A stretch of 14,162 nucleotides of DNA. Origin: Phoronis ovalis. Taxonomy: Eukaryota > Phoronida > Phoronidae. The notes beneath the pieces are model-generated. The model ran no database searches. It had not been told where the DNA came from and worked only from the letters and a program-made list of their open reading frames with translations. Shown in pieces: positions 11,701-14,162 of this stretch. The position numbers and the translations under genes were made by a program. Location of the stretch: contig JAOXYB010025790.1 of the NCBI GenBank assembly GCA_028565635.1, positions 1 to 14,162 on the forward strand, given 5' to 3'. Within the stretch, counting starts at the first letter, position 1. Each line of letters starts with the position of its first letter.

Positions 11701-14162
11701 CATGCGTTGGAACTGGTGTAGTTTATCACCAAACTCACCAGGTGGCGTATCGTTTTGCGGTTCCTAAAAAAAAAGAAATGATGTGTTAAATATATGCTAC
11801 TAACAGACAAATACCCAAGGAATTTACACTCTTCAAACTGTAATAATAAGGTAACCAGGTGTGATGTGAAAATTACGCATCTGGTAACATTCTCAAATAG
11901 AATAACTATCAGAATAAATAATAACAAACACCACTTTACCAAGCTATCATAAATTGTTTTCCATTGCTCCTTGTATGTCAAGAAAGTCTTGCGAATTCCA
12001 ACAAATTTTGGTAAGTCATCTAAACGGCAGATTTCATCCCACGACTTTCCTGGAAGCCATGCTGTTGGATTACTATGAGGGTTATCTAAACCAACGCCCC
12101 CTGTGAGCAGGAATCGCCATTCATCTTCGTTAACTTCGCCAGAATGTTTGAGCAAGTTCACACACAACAGGAATGAGAACAAGAGCTGTAAAAGGAAGGA
12201 AGACATCATGTAGTAAGACGTAATTCTACAGAAAGTAATAATTAAGAGTCAGTAACAACAACCTACAAAATATAAGCATTTTTCCTTTATATGTTTGCAT
12301 TTTTCATTACAGTTATTGCACATAGAGCATCAAGAACCTTCTAAATATTAACAGATCTCCTCCAAAGAGATTAGTTCTAATGCTCCTCACACTACAGGGA
12401 AATATCTGGACAAAACATCTTATTTCTCTCAAAGAGGTCAGTTCTAACTCTCCTCACACTACAGGAGGATTCCTCGGCAACTTACCTTATCTTTCTCAAA
12501 GAGAGAACGGCAAACATTACAATACAACGAGTATGTAAAGTGTTCTCTCAGGAATCCCAAACGCTTCTCCAGAATTTCCGACTTCTCCGCATTATCAATG
12601 GACATAATGAATAGATTAATGAACCAATTGAGGGAATATTGGTACATAGGTTCAATGTTGGCCAAATCGGCAATAGAGAAAAACAAAATAGTGGAGTGCA
12701 CAGCAATCGGTGTGTAGCCCCGACGAGTGGTATCAATCTTTATCTCCGTTTCCTCAGCAATCGCCTGTAACATAAAAGATGTCATGTTAACTACATTTTT
12801 CTGTTGTTTACACTTACTTGTAACATAGATGTTGAACACTTTGTAAAAAATTAATACACAAATGTTTGATTATTTCTCGTATTTCATATTTAAATTCTAC
12901 CAAAAAAAAAACGCATCATAATTTTAAATCAGACCTTTATTTTTAACCACGATGTCTATCCTAGCTTTTAAAGACTTAAAAACCCTGCTTACGGTGAACT
13001 GAGAATGATTACACGTATCCTGTACTGACCTGTTTCTCTGAAATTTCATTGGCCAATACTTTTGATGATGACAATACTTTAATGGCTGTCTCATCCTCAA
13101 GAATATTTCCTTCTGAGGAAGACAAGACTTCCAGAATTTTATCCTCAATTTCTTTCAGCTGTCTCTTATTTTCAGCACTCTGAATGATGAGTGCGTTTTT
13201 CTCTTCCTCAAGTTCTGGCCGTTCCCTAGCAACCACTATACCAAGCAGCTGATCTTCTAAACCTTCTGGTGTGATCATAAAGTTCAGAAGTGTTACCTAT
13301 AGATAAGATAAAATAAAATACAAAATGATAAAAGCAAAGTGTACCGATTTAAATAGTAGCTTTAATATTATACACAGTTAACTTCCTTTCCCAAAATATA
13401 ACAAAACAGGTTTAAAGCAAAAATATAAGATTTCAATATCTATTGTAATCAAGATTAATATCTGGATTCTTACTTATTTGTTCATCATTTTGACCTAGGT
13501 AAAATAACTCAAATCTTTTGATTGGCTGATACTAGCTATAATATAAAGTAAAATTTTCAACTTCACAACAGAAACTATTATACATTTTTACTGCATTAGA
13601 ATATAAAGACAATTAAATTGAGAAAATAGCTTTATGTACCTTCACTGATGTTTCTGGTAGATAGTGAGGGTTTCTCAACTTGGTCGTCATGTAGAAGCGA
13701 AAGTCATGTGAATATTCAATGGTGCTATCACCTAAACGAATGCAGATGGCGCCACCCTGCTTGAATGTTTGCTTCAACAATAGTGGTTCTAACAATGGAT
13801 CGATTTCCTCTTGCACATTCTCAAGTAAAACCTAAACATTCCAAAGATTGATTTATAATTATAGCATATACAGATGAAGTGATGTGTCACGTTGAATATG
13901 ACATTTCTTTTCATCAAATATAAACTTCTGTTCCCAAACTAAACAATTTAAGACATTTATTTTGAAAAATAACCTAGTTCTATATGTTACTAAAATATTA
14001 TAAGATAATATCCTTTTTCTAATCAAATAAATTTGTTTATTATTATTAAGCCACAAAAAACTTACAATTACTATATAATAACACTCTGGAGTACAGAGTT
14101 AGAAAAAGTCTTGAGTACTTACTGGAGTTCCAAACTGAATACAGTTCTCCAGAGTTCTAACA
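2516..14162 (-). CDS. DNAH7: Axonemal inner-arm dynein heavy chain, DNAH7-like, C-terminal 1003 residues (16 exons, 5' end outside the window)
   Basis: Heavy chains of this family are ATP-driven, minus-end-directed microtubule motors; this group forms single-headed inner dynein arms on ciliary doublets. The joined exons are 14123-14162, 13640-13831, 13030-13296, 12486-12764, 11940-12185, 11494-11763, 10967-11128, 10571-10771, 9836-9997, 9285-9467, 8993-9130, 4586-4816, 4252-4404, 3658-3835, 2996-3099 and 2516-2722. The 1003 residues cover late AAA5 (1-100), buttress helices (about 101-135), the AAA5-AAA6 connection (167-340), AAA6 (about 342-552), the AAA6 lid (553-667) and the C-terminal domain (668-1003). 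Family marks include [52 protein letters not shown] and the C-terminal CQLDN. About 4000 residues is usual, so roughly a quarter is present. No frameshift or stop is seen, so the gene looks intact. The family call is near certain; DNAH7 over DNAH3 or DNAH12 rests on recall of the vertebrate protein and is less sure. Confidence 0.93.
2996..3099 (-). CDS. DNAH7: DNAH7-like window exon 15: C-terminal domain
   Basis: It is 104 bp: two bases completing the split Gly codon, then 34 codons (residues 902-935). It reads [19 protein letters not shown] followed by [15 protein letters not shown]. The GLFxDGARWDR motif is conserved in axonemal heavy chains. The acceptor is TTACAG and the donor GTGAGT. Confidence 0.95.
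3100..3657 (-). other. Intron between window exons 14 and 15 (558 bp, phase 1)
   Basis: The donor is GTGAGT and the acceptor TTTACAG. This is the only phase-1 intron in the window. Apart from short palindromic runs near 3285-3300, no embedded element was recognised. Confidence 0.85.
3658..3835 (-). CDS. DNAH7: DNAH7-like window exon 14: C-terminal domain
   Basis: It is 178 bp: 59 codons plus the first base of a split Gly codon (residues 842-901). It encodes [39 protein letters not shown] and a short acidic end, EAPEDG. The [17 protein letters not shown] motif is a dynein C-terminal hallmark. The donor GTGAGT makes the only phase-1 intron in the window. Confidence 0.95.
3836..4251 (-). other. 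Intron between window exons 13 and 14 (416 bp)
   Basis: The donor is GTTAGT and the acceptor TTTTTCAG. A 67-codon plus-strand reading starts in this intron and runs antisense into exon 13; it has no family resemblance. Nothing else was seen. Confidence 0.85.
4252..4404 (-). CDS. DNAH7: DNAH7-like window exon 13: C-terminal domain
   Basis: Fifty-one codons (residues 791-841). It reads [37 protein letters not shown] and [10 protein letters not shown], the helical core of the C-terminal domain. The [11 protein letters not shown] motif is strongly conserved. The acceptor is TTCTAG and the donor GTTAGT; both joins are phase 0. Confidence 0.95.
4586..4816 (-). CDS. DNAH7: DNAH7-like window exon 12: C-terminal domain
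   Basis: Seventy-seven codons (residues 714-790). It opens with a variable, Ser/Gly/Lys-rich linker ([10 protein letters not shown]), followed by [34 protein letters not shown] and [17 protein letters not shown]. The [18 protein letters not shown] block is characteristic of the DNAH3/7/12 group. The acceptor is TCTTTAG and the donor GTATGG. The upstream intron is the giant one. Confidence 0.95.
6099..6170. repeat. 20-nt direct repeat, two copies
   Basis: An identical 20-mer starting AGTTATTACA and ending CATGCAAGA occurs at 6099-6118 and 6151-6170, 52 bp apart. Each copy carries one CATGCA hexamer. Confidence 0.85.
6855..6925. repeat. Imperfect palindrome of about 71 bp
   Basis: Perfect 9-bp arms GTACATTGT (6874-6882) and ACAATGTAC (6896-6904) are extended outward, with a small bulge and mismatches, to TCTACA (6855-6860) and TGTAGA (6920-6925). 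The shape fits a small foldback element or an intronic RNA hairpin. Confidence 0.6.
8091..8124. repeat. A-rich low-complexity run (CAAA/CAAAA type)
   Basis: The stretch is built of C, A and one G in irregular CAAA and CAAAA units. It lies inside the giant intron and could be the tail of a decayed retroelement or a simple repeat. Confidence 0.7.
8993..9130 (-). CDS. DNAH7: DNAH7-like window exon 11: start of the C-terminal domain
   Basis: Forty-six codons (residues 668-713). It encodes [19 protein letters not shown], then [13 protein letters not shown] and [10 protein letters not shown], the conserved opening of the dynein C-terminal domain. The FGMxxNADI pattern is kept. The donor is GTAAGA, and the intron that follows is the 4.2-kb one. 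It joins in phase 0 to a variable linker in the next exon. Confidence 0.94.
9285..9467 (-). CDS. DNAH7: DNAH7-like window exon 10: AAA6 lid, second half
   Basis: Sixty-one codons (residues 607-667). It reads [20 protein letters not shown], then [18 protein letters not shown] and a more variable stretch ending APPEGE. The [13 protein letters not shown] block is among the strongest dynein signatures. The acceptor is TAACAG and the donor GTTTGT; the join onward is phase 0. Confidence 0.95.
9468..9835 (-). other. GC-AG intron between window exons 9 and 10 (368 bp)
   Basis: The donor is GCAAGT and the acceptor TTAACAG. It includes one CATGCA (9752-9757) and a 27-codon plus-strand reading from an ATG at 9609 with no known match. 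Nothing else was recognised. Confidence 0.8.
9834..9835 (-). other. GC splice donor of a GC-AG intron
   Basis: On the minus strand exon 9 ends GAATATGAT and the intron begins GCAAGTATTT. GCAAGT is the consensus of GC donors. Using it gives an exact-length alignment to the family across FLNEYD-EVQYDAL and keeps phase 0. The partner acceptor is TTAACAG at 9468-9474. This is inference from sequence, without transcript support. Confidence 0.8.
9836..9997 (-). CDS. DNAH7: DNAH7-like window exon 9: AAA6 lid, first half
   Basis: Fifty-four codons (residues 553-606). It reads [39 protein letters not shown] and FLNEYD, the AAA6 lid. The acceptor is TTGCAG. The exon must end after the GAT codon to keep frame and length with the family, which places the donor at GCAAGT (plus 9834-9835 for the GC). 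The only nearby GT donor, two bases further on, would shift the frame into exon 10. Confidence 0.92.
9998..10570 (-). other. Intron between window exons 8 and 9 (573 bp)
   Basis: The donor is GTATTT and the acceptor TTTTTGCAG. A 113-codon plus-strand reading (10012-10353) lies inside it, without recognisable domains, and is treated as chance. No repeat was recognised. Confidence 0.8.
10571..10771 (-). CDS. DNAH7: DNAH7-like window exon 8: AAA6
   Basis: Sixty-seven codons (residues 486-552). It encodes [36 protein letters not shown], then [17 protein letters not shown], the typical end of the AAA6 large subdomain. The FRLWLTS and TNEPPKG motifs are diagnostic for dynein heavy chains. The acceptor is TTTTAG and the donor GTATTT. 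Confidence 0.95.
10967..11128 (-). CDS. DNAH7: DNAH7-like window exon 7: AAA6 degenerate P-loop
   Basis: Fifty-four codons (residues 432-485). It starts GFGGAKF, then [18 protein letters not shown], the degenerate P-loop that marks D6 in dyneins, then [16 protein letters not shown]. The LQNCHLA motif is one of the most conserved in dynein heavy chains. The acceptor is TTTCAG and the donor a strong GTAAGT; both joins are phase 0. Confidence 0.95.
11129..11493 (-). other. Intron between window exons 6 and 7 (365 bp)
   Basis: The donor is GTATAG, weak because the sixth base is G, and the acceptor is TTTTCAG. No embedded element was seen. Confidence 0.8.
11494..11763 (-). CDS. DNAH7: DNAH7-like window exon 6: start of AAA6 (D6)
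   Basis: Ninety codons (residues 342-431). It holds [19 protein letters not shown], a loop reading [12 protein letters not shown] and [19 protein letters not shown], the start of the D6 P-loop-like domain (Pfam Dynein_heavy as I know it). AAA6 is a degenerate AAA module without the full Walker set in this family. The acceptor has a nine-T tract before AG; the donor is GTATAG, a weak site. Confidence 0.94.
11940..12185 (-). CDS. DNAH7: DNAH7-like window exon 5: AAA5-AAA6 connecting region
   Basis: Eighty-two codons (residues 260-341). It reads [53 protein letters not shown] and ends WKTIYDSL, which aligns with the dynein region before AAA6. The hydrophobic start is a buried helix of the ring, not a signal peptide. 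The donor is GTAAAG. The following 176-bp intron has no stop in the upstream frame, so an unspliced reading continues past it, but it enters the next exon in the wrong frame. Confidence 0.93.
12363..12503. repeat. 67-bp tandem repeat across an exon-intron boundary
   Basis: The core CAAAGAG recurs at 12363-12369, 12430-12436 and 12497-12503, exactly 67 bp apart. Segments 12363-12398 and 12430-12465 match at 32 of 36 positions. The copy at 12497-12503 lies in exon 4, in the codons for LFEK, and its unit includes the GTAAGT donor. The second unit keeps an exon-like end (minus strand GAAATAAG) but has ATGTTT where the donor would be. The third copy is partial. Confidence 0.8.
12486..12764 (-). 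CDS. DNAH7: DNAH7-like window exon 4: AAA5-AAA6 connecting region
   Basis: Ninety-three codons (residues 167-259). It contains [33 protein letters not shown] and [19 protein letters not shown], typical of the long extension between AAA5 and AAA6. The acceptor is TTACAG and the donor GTAAGT. The 3' end of this exon and its donor form the first unit of a 67-bp repeat that continues into the following intron (see the repeat entry). Confidence 0.94.
13030..13296 (-). CDS. DNAH7: DNAH7-like window exon 3: AAA5 and buttress coiled coil
   Basis: Eighty-nine codons (residues 78-166). It starts with [18 protein letters not shown], then a charged helical stretch from about residue 101 to 135 ([11 protein letters not shown] through [10 protein letters not shown]). 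This matches the buttress or strut helices that project from AAA5 and support the microtubule-binding stalk. It ends with the family signature [17 protein letters not shown] and EISEKQ. The acceptor is CTATAG and the donor GTCAGT, slightly off consensus. Confidence 0.94.
13297..13639 (-). other. Intron between window exons 2 and 3 (343 bp)
   Basis: The donor is GTACAT and the acceptor CTATAG. It is AT-rich and no embedded feature was recognised. Confidence 0.8.
13640..13831 (-). CDS. DNAH7: DNAH7-like window exon 2: AAA5 core
   Basis: Sixty-four codons (fragment residues 14-77) encode the AAA5 core. Visible family motifs are [26 protein letters not shown], the strand-forming [10 protein letters not shown] and [20 protein letters not shown]5 has a structural rather than catalytic role in the motor ring. 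The acceptor is TTTTAG and the donor GTACAT; both flanking introns are phase 0. Confidence 0.93.
14123..14162 (-). CDS. DNAH7: DNAH7-like window exon 1 (partial): AAA5
   Basis: The exon is cut by the window edge, leaving 13 full codons plus one base. It reads [13 protein letters not shown], the AAA5 (D5) segment just before the conserved LLENV motif. The donor on the minus strand is a strong GTAAGT, and the join to the next exon is phase 0. More of this exon lies past 14162. Confidence 0.85.

Noticed and set aside
11259-12209. Minus-strand reading of 316 codons as a separate gene
   Set aside because: Its first part is dynein exon 5; the rest reads through the intron and then across exon 6 in the wrong frame, while the spliced frame matches the family.
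1-14162. CRISPR arrays, bacterial operons, toxin-antitoxin or phage-defence systems
   Set aside because: The window is clearly eukaryotic: the only gene is spliced and encodes an axonemal dynein. No regular spaced repeats or prokaryotic genes are present.

Overview
The window is nuclear DNA of an animal, most likely an aquatic or soft-bodied invertebrate. It is strongly AT-rich, it carries spliceosomal introns of mostly 150-600 bp, and it holds the 3' part of a gene for an axonemal dynein heavy chain, so the organism makes motile cilia or flagella. The species cannot be fixed from the sequence. A decayed non-LTR retrotransposon fragment and a short inverted-repeat element lie beside the gene.

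One real gene dominates. On the minus strand, from the right edge (14162) down to a stop codon at 2516-2518, sixteen exons join into one open reading frame of 1003 codons with no internal stop. The protein is the C-terminal quarter of an inner-arm, single-headed dynein heavy chain of the DNAH7/DNAH3/DNAH12 group, closest in my reading to DNAH7. In order the exons encode the end of AAA5 with its buttress helices, the AAA5-AAA6 connection, AAA6 with its degenerate P-loop, the AAA6 lid, and the C-terminal domain. The 5' three quarters of the gene (tail, linker, AAA1-4, stalk) lie beyond 14162. Every junction was set by reading frame, family alignment and splice dinucleotides. Fourteen of fifteen introns are phase 0, one is phase 1 and one uses a GC donor.

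Layout: 1-436 AT-rich flank; 437-624 inverted-repeat (MITE-like) element; 625-1081 AT-rich flank; 1082-1567 reverse-transcriptase relic (plus strand, four in-frame stops); 1571-2515 downstream flank and probable 3' UTR of the dynein gene, with an 18-bp inverted repeat; 2516-14162 dynein exons and introns. Within the gene the intron 4817-8992 is about 4.2 kb, seven or more times longer than any other in the window.

The features most worth a second look are a GC-AG intron (donor at 9834-9835), a 67-bp tandem repeat that includes the end of an exon and its donor site (about 12363-12503), and a marked excess of the Rbfox-type hexamer TGCATG, in the sense of transcription, in the giant intron. I found no CRISPR array, operon, prokaryotic system, tRNA or rRNA gene, and no evidence of a wholly new biological system.
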